64,000 bases of DNA from Clostridium homopropionicum DSM 5847 (GTDB taxonomy: Bacteria; Bacillota; Clostridia; Clostridiales; Clostridiaceae): contig NZ_LHUR01000022.1 in assembly GCF_001263795.1 (NCBI RefSeq), positions 62,001-126,000 of the forward strand, read 5' to 3'. The position numbers were made by a program, and so were the translations under genes. Positions 30,158-38,792 of this stretch are shown here, in pieces (the first letter of the stretch is position 1; every line of letters starts with the position of its first letter). The notes below the pieces were generated by a model. That model had not been told where the DNA came from and searched no databases. It worked only from the letters and a program-made list of their open reading frames with translations.

Positions 30158-31657
30158 CTAATGTGTTAATTCTTTAATTACAAAAGGTAATTTTTTAATG
30201 ACTTCTCTTGCAGTAACACAATAATTTTTTTCACTTAGGCTATCTCCACAATACCCGTGAATATACGCAGCTACATAAGCTGCCTTTAATGGTTCAAGTC
30301 CCTGTCCAATAAAGGAAGTAATAATTCCAGTTAAGCAATCCCCCATACCTCCAGAGGCCATGGCACTATTTCCGGTAGAATTTATCACTAAAGTATCTCC
30401 ATCTGTAATAACTGTTTTGAAGCCTTTTAATAATACTATAACATTATATTCTTTAGCAAAAGACTTAGCAATGTCCACTCTATTCCTTTTTATAGTATCT
30501 GCTGGTATACCTGTTATTCTTGACATTTCCCCTAAATGAGGTGTCAAAACTACTTTATTCTTCTTTTCCTTAAGAATATTTAAATTATTCTTTAATACAT
30601 TAATTCCATCTGCATCAATAACAATAGGACAATTAGTATATTGAATTACATCTTTCAATATCTTAAAGGTTTCTACAGAATCTCCCATTCCCGGTCCAAT
30701 TGCTATAGCATCACTTTTCATTAATACGTCATTTAATCTTTCTCTATCCTTAAAGCTCACTGTCATGGCTTCTATAAGCTTATTACACATGATTTCCTTT
30801 ATACTATCATGACAGCATAAAGTAACAAGTCCTGAACCACTTCTTACAGCAGCTTCTGTAGCAATATAGGCAGCTCCAGTAAAATCTCTTGAACCTGCAA
30901 TAATGGAAACTCTCCCAAAGTCACCCTTATGAGAATGATTTCCCCTCACAGGAATAGACTCAGTTATAAAACTTTTTTCAGAAATAAACTCCTTTAAATT
31001 AAATTCGTCCTTAACTAGATCAGGTATTCCTATATTTTCAATTACCACTTTACCTGTATAATCTTCTGACCCATATCTTAAAAAGCCTCTTTTATAATAC
31101 TGAAAAGAAACTGTTCTATGAGCTTTTACGGCACAACCTAAAACTTCGCCGGTATCGGAATTTAATCCTGATGGAATGTCTATTGATAATACAAAAGCAG
31201 AACAATTATTTATTAAAAGAATAGCCTCTCTAAAAACACCCTTTACTTCTCTAGAGAGACCTGTCCCAAATATAGCATCCACTAATAAGGTACTTTTATC
31301 TAAAGCGCTCTTTAATGAATTTATACCCTCATAACTATTAATGAATTCTACAATTATATTCATATTACAAAGTATACTATAATTTACTCCGCAATCCACA
31401 GTAAGCTTACTTTTTTCTCCTATTATAAATACCTTGACATTTTTCTTCATTACAAGAAGATGTCTTGCAAGAGCAAGTCCATCTCCACCATTATTTCCAC
31501 TACCACATATAATTGTTATATTCTCATACTTATTTAAATCAATATTATTCAGCACCCTTAAGGCTGCATTTTCCATTAAGACAATACTTGGTATTAATAA
31601 GTTTTCAATACAAAAGCTATCTATCTTCCTCATTTGTTCTGCAAGAACTATTTCCAT
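30158..31657 (-). CDS. nnr: Bifunctional NAD(P)H-hydrate epimerase/dehydratase
   Basis: About 499 aa fusion. The N-terminal NnrE epimerase domain (about 1-215) has ICGSGNNGGDGLALARHL and DAIFGTGL. The C-terminal ADP-dependent NnrD dehydratase (about 225-495) has GDFGRVSIIAGS, AIGPGMG, LTPHLGEMSRI and NSTGNSAMASGGMGDCL. Together they repair hydrated NADH and NADPH. Start is ATG 31657 with GGAGGGA about nine bases upstream; 12 extra upstream codons overlap acpS and lack a site. The acpS 3' end overlaps by about 41 bases. Confidence 0.95.
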   Translation of the reverse strand: MEIVLAEQMRKIDSFCIENLLIPSIVLMENAALRVLNNIDLNKYENITIICGSGNNGGDGLALARHLLVMKKNVKVFIIGEKSKLTVDCGVNYSILCNMNIIVEFINSYEGINSLKSALDKSTLLVDAIFGTGLSREVKGVFREAILLINNCSAFVLSIDIPSGLNSDTGEVLGCAVKAHRTVSFQYYKRGFLRYGSEDYTGKVVIENIGIPDLVKDEFNLKEFISEKSFITESIPVRGNHSHKGDFGRVSIIAGSRDFTGAAYIATEAAVRSGSGLVTLCCHDSIKEIMCNKLIEAMTVSFKDRERLNDVLMKSDAIAIGPGMGDSVETFKILKDVIQYTNCPIVIDADGINVLKNNLNILKEKKNKVVLTPHLGEMSRITGIPADTIKRNRVDIAKSFAKEYNVIVLLKGFKTVITDGDTLVINSTGNSAMASGGMGDCLTGIITSFIGQGLEPLKAAYVAAYIHGYCGDSLSEKNYCVTAREVIKKLPFVIKELTH

Positions 31658-32033
31658 CTTCAATTCCCTCCAAAATAGCATAAGCAATTGCATTTTCCTT
31701 GCTATGGGATATGCTCAAATGTATTTTATAATTACCCCATTTTTTGTCCATTTTTTTTGCTTTTCCTCTTAATATAACTATTGGTTTACCTAAAACATTT
31801 TTATCTATCTCTATCTCATTAAAATCAAATCCTCTAAAACCCGTTCCCATTGCCTTCGCCACTGCTTCCTTTGCAGCAAACTTTCCTGCAACAAATTCCG
31901 GTCTCATATTTTTGCTTTTTAAATATTCAATTTCATTTTTGCAAAATAATTTATATATAAAATTAGGGTTTCTATTCAATGCCTTTTCAATTCTTTTTAT
32001 TTCAACTATGTCCGTACCTATTCCAATTATCAA
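31617..32033 (-). CDS. acpS: Holo-[acyl-carrier-protein] synthase
   Basis: 138 aa phosphopantetheinyl transferase of the AcpS type. The Mg-binding and catalytic motifs IGIGTDIVEIKRI (Asp8) and FAAKEAVAKAMGTGFRGF (Glu58 region) are intact. It moves 4'-phosphopantetheine from CoA to ACP for fatty-acid synthesis. It is slightly longer than the usual 120-125 aa because the C-terminal tail (GIEDGNSSCRTNEEDR) reads into nnr. It is first gene of the block and lies just left of repeat copy 2. Confidence 0.95.
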   Translation of the reverse strand: MIIGIGTDIVEIKRIEKALNRNPNFIYKLFCKNEIEYLKSKNMRPEFVAGKFAAKEAVAKAMGTGFRGFDFNEIEIDKNVLGKPIVILRGKAKKMDKKWGNYKIHLSISHSKENAIAYAILEGIEDGNSSCRTNEEDR

Positions 32034-32106
32034 AAATACACCCCCTTGTATATTTAATTTTACACCTAAAATCCTCTTTTTTAAAGAAGCTTTAATTTGG
32101 CAATAT

Positions 32107-32231
32107 AAGAAAAATGCGGCGCATTTTTCTTATGTAACCAGTAACCAGTGACCAGTTGTCAGTAGGATTAATAAAACTGGTTACTGGGAATTGGTTACTG
32201 GTTACTAAGAATTTTACGTCGTAAAATTCTT
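32107..32231. repeat. Hairpin-ended intergenic repeat, copy 2
   Basis: This is the second copy of the unit at 11429-11554, in the same orientation. The left hairpin AAGAAAAATGC-GGC-GCATTTTTCTT and right hairpin AAGAATTTTAC-GTC-GTAAAATTCTT are conserved and the middle AACCAGT/ACTGGTT arms differ at several positions. It lies between acpS and the downstream end of the gene at 32275-32625. Both copies are preceded by AATAT. Confidence 0.85.
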
Positions 32232-32251
32232 CTATTATTCTACTAAATAAA

Positions 32252-32276
32252 AAAGGAGGCTATTCACCCTCCCTTT
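32252..32276 (-). terminator. Intrinsic terminator of the 32275-32625 gene
   Basis: On the minus strand AAAGGGAGG...CCTCCTTTTTT with one bulged base and a T-run. It overlaps the stop codon. Confidence 0.75.
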
Positions 32277-32625
32277 AGCATATGTATATATCTTTTAAAA
32301 TTTCATCATAATCTGTTATGTATTCATCTATATATTCCCCAACTACATCTACCACATGTATTGGTGAAACTAAGTTATCATAAAGCATTTTAACAAGGTT
32401 GTGAACCTTATGTCTATGAGGGCTAATACATTTTATTAATTCTCTCTCTACCTTGAAAAGTTTTCCGTCAATTAAATCCTGTCTCTCTACTTCTATGCCA
32501 TAAGATTGAATATCGAGCTTATCAAATTCTGAAAAACTTATCTTATCTTTTATTATACGGTAAGAATAATTATACTGGATGTTTTCGTTAATTTCACTTC
32601 TAATTAAATTTTCTACAACCAACAT
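32275..32625 (-). CDS. Small clostridial protein of unknown function
   Basis: 116 aa, cytosolic, no signal or membrane segment. It has a conserved-looking centre (LIKCISPHRHKVHNLVKMLYDNLVSPIHVVDVVGEYIDE) and resembles the clostridial DUF6514 family as I remember it; this is a weak recognition. The first half is rich in beta-prone sequence (YNYSYRIIKDKISF, YGIEVERQDL). It has its own terminator, and a clear AGGGGGAAAT site precedes the ATG, so it is a real gene. Function unknown. Confidence 0.7.
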   Translation of the reverse strand: MLVVENLIRSEINENIQYNYSYRIIKDKISFSEFDKLDIQSYGIEVERQDLIDGKLFKVERELIKCISPHRHKVHNLVKMLYDNLVSPIHVVDVVGEYIDEYITDYDEILKDIYIC

Positions 32626-32821
32626 CTGATTTCCCCCTATGCAATAGTATATAAATATATTATCACCGTAACACTAAAAAAACTGTCATTTTATATTGTT
32701 TGTGACTAATTTTTTTTACCTATCTTATGACAATATTGTACTTTTTAGTCTTGATTTATCGTGGTTTCACTTTAAGTTATATCTCTTACTCCAAATTCTA
32801 TGCATAATCATGTCGAAAAAG

Positions 32822-33412
32822 TTATAATCTTTTCGAAGATATTATTTTGTCAAGGCTTTTAATAAGTTCTGATTTATCTATCTTTAAGTATCCACATATG
32901 TCTTCAAGGATGAGTAAGCTGCATATTACTATCGGTAAATCCCTATTTCTATATTCCTCTAATTTATATTCTTTTACATATTCCTCTAAGACTTTTTTAT
33001 TATACTTAATATCCTTATATAATTCTTCCATTACCTTGTGAATGGTATTATATGATACAACAATAAAATCTTCTTTATTCTTTTCATTCCCAATAGTGAC
33101 CTTTTTAATTATGTTGTTAATAGCAATTCCTTTATATTTACTTTCGATTATTGTAATGAAACTATTAGAAACATATCTTCCAATTATTGCAGCATCAATA
33201 ATTGCAACTTCTTCCTCAGTATTAAATATTATACTAAAGTTAATGCTCCCTTTTCCTTTGTTTTCTGCCTCTTCCATAAGCTTTTTCATTCTATAATTAA
33301 AGGCACTAGTAAACTTAGAATCATATATAAAATATTCTAATTCTCTTGAACAAGCTGCTGATAAAAATTCACTAAAGCTTTTATAGCTTTTCTTCATAAA
33401 GTCCTTTTCCAT
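32822..33412 (-). CDS. Unknown protein, 196 aa
   Basis: No recognised domain. It is cytosolic and has a mixed alpha/beta middle (INFSIIFNTEEEVAIIDAAIIGRYV; FITIIESKYKGIAINN) and a helical, charged C-terminal half (VLEEYVKEYKLEEYRNRDLPIVICSLLILEDICGYLKI). Two starts are possible: ATG 33412 with AAGGT 13 bases away, or ATG 33397 (MKKSYK) with AAGGA four bases away. The coding frame is long enough and free of competing ORFs to be genuine. It stands alone between the DUF6514-like gene and cstA. Confidence 0.65.
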   Translation of the reverse strand: MEKDFMKKSYKSFSEFLSAACSRELEYFIYDSKFTSAFNYRMKKLMEEAENKGKGSINFSIIFNTEEEVAIIDAAIIGRYVSNSFITIIESKYKGIAINNIIKKVTIGNEKNKEDFIVVSYNTIHKVMEELYKDIKYNKKVLEEYVKEYKLEEYRNRDLPIVICSLLILEDICGYLKIDKSELIKSLDKIISSKRL

Positions 33413-33510
33413 AATATTACTTTCTACCTTTCTTACTAAAGATTAATATATAGCTTTATTTTAGCTTTGAATTTAAAAATTATTCAAATTAATAATATAA
33501 CAAAAAATTA

Positions 33511-33540
33511 AACACAAACTTAGTTTCCTAAGCTTGTGTT
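33511..33540 (-). terminator. Intrinsic terminator after cstA
   Basis: On the minus strand AACACAAGCTTAG...CTAAGTTTGTGTT followed by TAATTTTTT. It lies 25 bases past the cstA stop. Confidence 0.88.
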
Positions 33541-33564
33541 TATATAGTCAGGTTAATATTTAAT

Positions 33565-35001
33565 TTATGCTGTTGCTCTTATTTTTTCTCTTACTTTTTT
33601 AGCAGCAACTATGAAAATTATTAATGCTAGAGCTGCAGCTGCAATTCCTGCAGGTAAAGCTATGCTCATTGCTAATTTAAATCCTTCTGGAGCAACTAAT
33701 ATATAAGTAGTACATACAGCTGTCATAAAGGTAGCTGGAATTGTTGCAAACCAGTGATTTCTTCCCATATTAACTAAATACATAGATGCTGTCCAAAGTA
33801 CTATTGTTGCAAGAGTTTGGTTTGACCAACCAAAGTATCTCCATACTATACCGAAATCTATTTTAGTTAGTATAAAACCTACTACAAATAAAGGTATACT
33901 GATTAAAAACCTATTCTTAATTGGTCCTTGATTGAACTTTAATGAATCAGCTATTGTAAGTCTAGCACTTCTAAAAGCTGTATCTCCTGAAGTTATAGGA
34001 CATGCTACAACTCCAAGTATTGCTAGTGTTCCACCTATAGTTCCAAGTAAGCTCTTGCTTACAGTGTTAACTACTAATCCAGCGTTGTTCTTATTTGCAG
34101 CCATGAAATTTGATAAACCATCTACTCCACCGAAGAAGCTCATTGCAGCAGCTGCCCATATTAAAGCAACTATACCTTCAGCTATCATTGAACCAAAGAA
34201 TATTTTTCTGCCTTGGCTTTCTTTTGTTATACATCTAGCCATTAATGGTGATTGAGTTGAGTGGAAACCTGAAATAGCACCACAAGCGATTGTTATAAAT
34301 AACATTGGGAATAGTGGATAGCTTTCTGGCTTTACATGCATATTTGTAAGATGTGTTGGAACTTCAGGAATTGGGTAACCTCCAATTATTAAAGCACCGC
34401 CAACACCAACAGCCATTATTAATAAGCTAATACCAAATATAGGATATATTTTACCTATTAATTTGTCTACAGGAACCATAGTAGCTAATAGATAGTATGC
34501 AAAAATTATATACAAGAAAGTGACTTTGCTTACCCCTGGGATTAATCCATTTAGTATTCCAGCAGGTCCAGTAACGAATACAACACCTACTAGTACAAGA
34601 AGAATTACTGAGAACACTCTCATAAATTGTTTGAAACCGTTTCCAAGATACCTGCCAACAACTTCTGGAATACTAGCTCCGTCATGTCTTACAGATAGCA
34701 TTCCTGAAAAATAATCGTGTACTGCTCCTGCAAAAATACAACCAAATACAATCCACATAAATGCTGCTGGTCCCCACATAGCACCTGCAATAGCACCGAA
34801 TATTGGACCAAGTCCTGCAATATTCAAAAATTGGATTAAGAAAATTTTCCAAACTGGCATTGGAACGAAGTCTACTCCATCTTCAAGTCTGACTGCTGGA
34901 GTTTGTATATTGTCATTAGCACCAAATAACTTTTCAGTTATTTTACCATAAATAAAGTAACCAACTACTAAAGCAACAATTGATAATATAAATGATACCA
35001 T
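33565..35001 (-). CDS. CstA-family (carbon starvation) transporter
   Basis: 478 aa, about 12-13 membrane segments. Family motifs include FLIQFLNIAGLGPIFGAIAGA, GAVHDYFSGMLSVRHDGASIPE and GFHSTQSPLMARCI. Members include E. coli CstA and BtsT; BtsT imports pyruvate with protons and CstA peptides or pyruvate. At 478 aa this is the short form found in anaerobes (E. coli proteins are about 700 aa). A LytS/LytR-type two-component system is encoded directly upstream, the arrangement expected for pyruvate-responsive control. The leader has TATAAT at 35038-35043. Confidence 0.9.
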   Translation of the reverse strand: MVSFILSIVALVVGYFIYGKITEKLFGANDNIQTPAVRLEDGVDFVPMPVWKIFLIQFLNIAGLGPIFGAIAGAMWGPAAFMWIVFGCIFAGAVHDYFSGMLSVRHDGASIPEVVGRYLGNGFKQFMRVFSVILLVLVGVVFVTGPAGILNGLIPGVSKVTFLYIIFAYYLLATMVPVDKLIGKIYPIFGISLLIMAVGVGGALIIGGYPIPEVPTHLTNMHVKPESYPLFPMLFITIACGAISGFHSTQSPLMARCITKESQGRKIFFGSMIAEGIVALIWAAAAMSFFGGVDGLSNFMAANKNNAGLVVNTVSKSLLGTIGGTLAILGVVACPITSGDTAFRSARLTIADSLKFNQGPIKNRFLISIPLFVVGFILTKIDFGIVWRYFGWSNQTLATIVLWTASMYLVNMGRNHWFATIPATFMTAVCTTYILVAPEGFKLAMSIALPAGIAAAALALIIFIVAAKKVREKIRATA

Positions 35002-35037
35002 ACTGTGACTCCTCCTTATTTATTAACTTGTTGCCTT

Positions 35038-35043
35038 AATTAT
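35038..35043 (-). promoter_or_regulatory. Probable -10 box of cstA
   Basis: The minus strand reads TATAAT 37 bases upstream of the cstA start. A TTGATA lies 19 bases further upstream; that spacing is longer than optimal, consistent with a promoter needing an activator such as the neighbouring LytTR protein. Assignment is by eye only. Confidence 0.4.
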
Positions 35044-35086
35044 ACTAAAATTATTTCAATATATATCAATTCACGCACTAAAAAGC

Positions 35087-35109
35087 AAAAAAAGCACATA
35101 AAGTGCATT
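35087..35109 (-). terminator. Intrinsic terminator of the LytS/LytR operon
   Basis: On the minus strand AAATGCAC-TTTAT-GTGC-TTTTTTT, immediately after the response regulator stop and just upstream of the cstA promoter. Confidence 0.8.
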
Positions 35110-35819
35110 TATATGCCCATTAAGTGCTTAAAGCTATTAATATTATTTCGGCTCACCGGAACCTCCTGTGAAAGACCTTTAATTTTAATCATGTAAGTAT
35201 TATTAAACCAAGGAATTATTTCATTTATTTTATCCAAATTTACAATATATGATCTATGAGTTTTGAAAAACATATTGCTGGGAAGCTTCTTTTGAAATTC
35301 AGATATACTACAATTTTCAATATACTTATCATTTGAGGTATATATTACTGTTTCTCTTTCTTGAGCTTCACAAAAACATATTTCAGCTACGTCTATTACC
35401 TTTAGTTTGTTTTCTTTCCTTAAAGTAATTTTCTTACTTACAGGTACTTTTATTCTATCTCTTTCTATTCTTTCAAGCTTTTTTAAAGTACCAACTATTC
35501 TATCTTCTGAGTATGGCTTAAGAATATAATCAAAAGCCTCAATTTCAAACGCATCCACTGCATGCTCTCTATAGGCAGTAATAAACACAACTATTATTTT
35601 TTTTTCAAAATTATTTACTATTCTACCTAATGCCATTCCGTCTAATCTAGGCATATTAATATCCAGAAATACAATATCAGGTTTGTTTTTTTCTATAAAT
35701 TCTAGGGCCTTTATAGAGTCATCAAACTCCCCCTCAATTTTTATGCTGCTAAATTCAGATATAAAATGCTTAAGTTCTTCCCTAGCTGGATATTCGTCAT
35801 CAACAACTATACAATTCAT
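35109..35819 (-). CDS. LytTR-family response regulator
   Basis: 236 aa: receiver domain (1-120) with acidic pocket DDEY, phospho-acceptor Asp in VFLDINMPRLDG (about 53) and Lys in ILKPYSEDR, then a LytTR DNA-binding domain (about 135-235, FFKTHRSYIVNLDKINEI). It is most like LytT, LytR and BtsR. It is encoded 4 bases after the LytS-like kinase and upstream of the CstA-family gene, which is its probable target. LytTR proteins bind imperfect direct repeats; I could not assign the sites with confidence. Confidence 0.93.
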   Translation of the reverse strand: MNCIVVDDEYPAREELKHFISEFSSIKIEGEFDDSIKALEFIEKNKPDIVFLDINMPRLDGMALGRIVNNFEKKIIVVFITAYREHAVDAFEIEAFDYILKPYSEDRIVGTLKKLERIERDRIKVPVSKKITLRKENKLKVIDVAEICFCEAQERETVIYTSNDKYIENCSISEFQKKLPSNMFFKTHRSYIVNLDKINEIIPWFNNTYMIKIKGLSQEVPVSRNNINSFKHLMGI

Positions 35820-35823
35820 AAAA

Positions 35824-37497
35824 TCACCCTTTCAAAGGTTTTACAATAAATGTTGTCTTAGTCCCTTTAGGCAATCTCTCAATGTGAAGTCCTTTTCCAT
35901 ATAGATACTTTAACCTATTATTAACATTAGCAATTCCTATTTTATTTTCTTTTATGGTTCCTTCGTAAACCTGTTGTATTATCTCATCAGGAATTCCTAC
36001 TCCATCGTCCTCAATAGTTATTTTAATTTCATCGTTTGAAGCCTTTGAAATTTCAATTTTAACTGTTCCGTTTTTACTTCCCTGTAAAATGCCGTGCTTT
36101 ATAGAATTTTCAACAATAGGCTGAATTATTAAACTTGGTATTTTTATATCTATATCCTCATCTATATTATACAATACATTTAGCTTTGAGCCAAACCTTG
36201 CCTTCTCAACTTCTATATAAGCCTTAACCTGCTCCAATTCCTTGTGTATATCTACAAGATTATCTCCTACCTCTAGATTATATCTTAAATAGGTAGATAG
36301 ATTAATTATCAGCTCCCTAGCTCTATTAGGGTCTATTCTTACGAAAGAAACTATTGTATTTAATGCATTGAAAAGAAAGTGAGGATTTATTTGTGCTTGC
36401 AGAGCTTTTATTTCTGCTTTGTTTGCCATTTCCTTAAGCTTACTTAATTTACTTATTTCTAATTGAGTAGAAATAATTTGTGAAAGCCCTATGGCCAAAT
36501 TTTTATTTCTAAAAGAAATAGCCTCTTCTTTAGCATAATAAATCTTTAAAGCTCCAATTATATCTTCTCCCTGTCTTAAAGGAGCTACTATTCCAGATTT
36601 TAATGGACATCCTTCATGTGGGCAATCTACCTCATTTCCCTCATTTACCTGTACTATCTCTCCATTATTAATTACCCTTTCTGTTGCACCAGTTAATATT
36701 TTCATACCAGCATAGTGATGATCGGCTCCTAATCCTACATGGGCTAAAATGTGCTCCTTATCAGTAATTGCTACTGCATCAGCTTTAATGGAATCCTTTA
36801 TTATTTCACATACCTTTTCCATACTATCATTTTCAAAGTCTCTAAAATATGGCAAAGTTTTATTTGCTATTTCAAGTGCAAGCTGAGCTTGTCTTGCAGC
36901 TATTTCTTCTTTTTCTTCAAATATATTTTGTACTAATAAGATAAGTATAGATATACCTATAGCATTTGTAAAACCCATAGGTATATAAATATTCTTTACT
37001 ATATCAAGGGCTACAGGGAAAGGCTTAGACATAATTAAAATTAAAAGCATTTCCATGCTTTGCATTATTACCCCACCTATTAATCCATATATCCACTTGT
37101 TATCCTTATTAGAAAACCTATAAAGTCCTGCTGAAACTACCCCTGCAATAATTGTAGCAATAGAGCAGGGTATAGCAGTAAATTCCCCTATACTTATCAA
37201 TCCTCTATGCAGTCCAGCAATAAGTCCTGATACAATTCCAACAAAAGGACCACAAAGCACTCCTCCTGCAATTACACCTATTATTCTTGTGTTTGCAATT
37301 GCGCCATTAACTTCTGTGCCAATATAGGTACCTAAAATTCCAAAGGTTCCAAATATAATCGATAAGATAATTAAATCAGATATTTTATATTTATCTTTTT
37401 GAATAATTTTCTTAAAACTATTTGATTGTGAAATAATAAAGGCTATTAGTATAACATAACCCATATTATTCGAAAGATTTTTTATTAGCTCTATCAT
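35824..37497 (-). CDS. LytS-type sensor histidine kinase
   Basis: 557 aa: a 5TM-5TMR_LYT sensor (1-195, about six membrane segments, with NTRIIGVIAGGVLCGPFVG), a GAF domain (about 215-345), His_kinase (NPHFLFNALNTI, His about 373) and a GHKL ATPase (VENSIKHGI; EDDGVGIPDE; IGIANVNNRL). LytS of B. subtilis and BtsS of E. coli, with the same architecture, respond to extracellular pyruvate and control pyruvate transporters. Proximity to a CstA-family gene makes pyruvate the leading candidate signal here. Autophosphorylation and transfer to the adjacent LytTR protein are expected. Confidence 0.93.
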   Translation of the reverse strand: MIELIKNLSNNMGYVILIAFIISQSNSFKKIIQKDKYKISDLIILSIIFGTFGILGTYIGTEVNGAIANTRIIGVIAGGVLCGPFVGIVSGLIAGLHRGLISIGEFTAIPCSIATIIAGVVSAGLYRFSNKDNKWIYGLIGGVIMQSMEMLLILIMSKPFPVALDIVKNIYIPMGFTNAIGISILILLVQNIFEEKEEIAARQAQLALEIANKTLPYFRDFENDSMEKVCEIIKDSIKADAVAITDKEHILAHVGLGADHHYAGMKILTGATERVINNGEIVQVNEGNEVDCPHEGCPLKSGIVAPLRQGEDIIGALKIYYAKEEAISFRNKNLAIGLSQIISTQLEISKLSKLKEMANKAEIKALQAQINPHFLFNALNTIVSFVRIDPNRARELIINLSTYLRYNLEVGDNLVDIHKELEQVKAYIEVEKARFGSKLNVLYNIDEDIDIKIPSLIIQPIVENSIKHGILQGSKNGTVKIEISKASNDEIKITIEDDGVGIPDEIIQQVYEGTIKENKIGIANVNNRLKYLYGKGLHIERLPKGTKTTFIVKPLKG

Positions 37498-37515
37498 ATA
37501 ATTTTCACTCCATTC

Positions 37516-37983
37516 TCATGAACCAAAAACAGCTGAAAATACTCCTTTAAAAACAGTTAAACCTAAAGTAAGTATAAAAGCTGAAATTGCCGCACCTGCA
37601 GCAGCACAAAACATAGACTTTTTTAAATTTAGTTTCAAAAATGAAGCAACTACCGTTCCAGTCCAAACTCCTGTAGTTGGAAGTGGTATAGCTATAAATG
37701 TTATTAGTCCGATTTCTTCATATTTTTCTATCTTAGCTGAATTTTTATTTATTTTATTTTGAATATAATTATTTATTTTAGCGAAAAACTTATATTTTTT
37801 CATCCAATCAAATATTTTATTAAATAATAATAGTATAAAAGGTACTGGAAGAATGCTTCCCAAAAAGCTAATAAAGAATACTAGTATAGGGTTTATATTA
37901 TAATATAAACCTAAAGGAATTGCTCCTCTTTGTTCTATTAAAGGCACTGCTGATAGTATAAAAACTTCAATTAAATGAGTCAT
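37516..37983 (-). CDS. Small multi-drug export family membrane protein (COG2426)
   Basis: 155 aa with four hydrophobic segments and the family pattern VPLIEQRGAIPLGLYY at the N terminus and FIAIPLPTTGVWTGTVVASFL in the middle. Despite the family name (Sm_multidrug_ex) no drug export is proven; the fold belongs with DedA/SNARE-associated-like proteins. It is 18 bases upstream of the kinase and perhaps co-transcribed with the two-component genes. No functional link can be shown. Confidence 0.85.
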   Translation of the reverse strand: MTHLIEVFILSAVPLIEQRGAIPLGLYYNINPILVFFISFLGSILPVPFILLLFNKIFDWMKKYKFFAKINNYIQNKINKNSAKIEKYEEIGLITFIAIPLPTTGVWTGTVVASFLKLNLKKSMFCAAAGAAISAFILTLGLTVFKGVFSAVFGS

Positions 37984-38101
37984 CCGTATTCTCCTATTTA
38001 GAATATTAATTAAATTATTAACTTACCTTATATATTACCATAAATAATAATTTGTAGAATAGTAAAAGATAATTAATATTGATAATAAGAGAGGAAAGCA
38101 T

Positions 38102-38779
38102 ATGACAAACTTTAGCATATTTGACATTGTGGGACCTATCATGGTTGGACCCTCCAGCTCACATACTGCCGGTGCAGTAAGACTTGGAAAATTAGCTAGT
38201 CTTATATCTGGTAAGGAAATAAAAAAAGTTCAATTTTTACTACACGGCTCATTTGCTAAAACCTATAAAGGACATGGTACTGACAAGGCTTTAGTTGCTG
38301 GGATTCTGAAAATGAATCCTTGGGATGAAAACTTAAGAAATTCACTTGATATAGCAAAAGAAAAAGGCATTAAAATAGAGTTTAGCGAAGTAGATTTGGG
38401 AGACGTTCATCCAAATACAGTGAAGTTTATTATTACAAATAGAGATAATACCACATCAGAAATAACTGGCTCTTCCATTGGTGGAGGTAATATCTTAATT
38501 TTTGATGTAGAAGGTCTTTCTGTTGAATTTAGAGGAGACTATCCGACTTTAATAACAAAGCATAAGGATACCCCTGGTGTAATTTCTAAGATTACATCTA
38601 TGCTGTATATGGAAAATATAAATATTGGTTCTATGAAGGTTTATAGAAATTCAAAAGGCTCACAGGCCACAATGGTATTAGAAACTGACAATATATTATC
38701 TTTTGATTTAGTGAATAAAATTAAAGAAATACCTGAAATACAAAGTTTAAAAGTAATTAATCCTATATCAAATATATAA
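38102..38779 (+). CDS. sdaAB: L-serine dehydratase, iron-sulfur-dependent, beta subunit
   Basis: 225 aa: an N-terminal serine dehydratase beta domain (1-145, FDIVGPIMVGPSSSHTAGAVRLG) and a C-terminal ACT domain (about 150-220, TLITKHKDTPGVISKITSML). With the alpha subunit it deaminates serine to pyruvate and ammonia. First plus-strand operon of the window; GAGAGGAAAGC precedes the ATG. Its product pyruvate links it to the adjacent pyruvate-type sensor and transporter, although these are transcribed divergently. Confidence 0.95.
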   Translation: MTNFSIFDIVGPIMVGPSSSHTAGAVRLGKLASLISGKEIKKVQFLLHGSFAKTYKGHGTDKALVAGILKMNPWDENLRNSLDIAKEKGIKIEFSEVDLGDVHPNTVKFIITNRDNTTSEITGSSIGGGNILIFDVEGLSVEFRGDYPTLITKHKDTPGVISKITSMLYMENINIGSMKVYRNSKGSQATMVLETDNILSFDLVNKIKEIPEIQSLKVINPISNI

Positions 38780-38792
38780 AGGAGACAATAAA

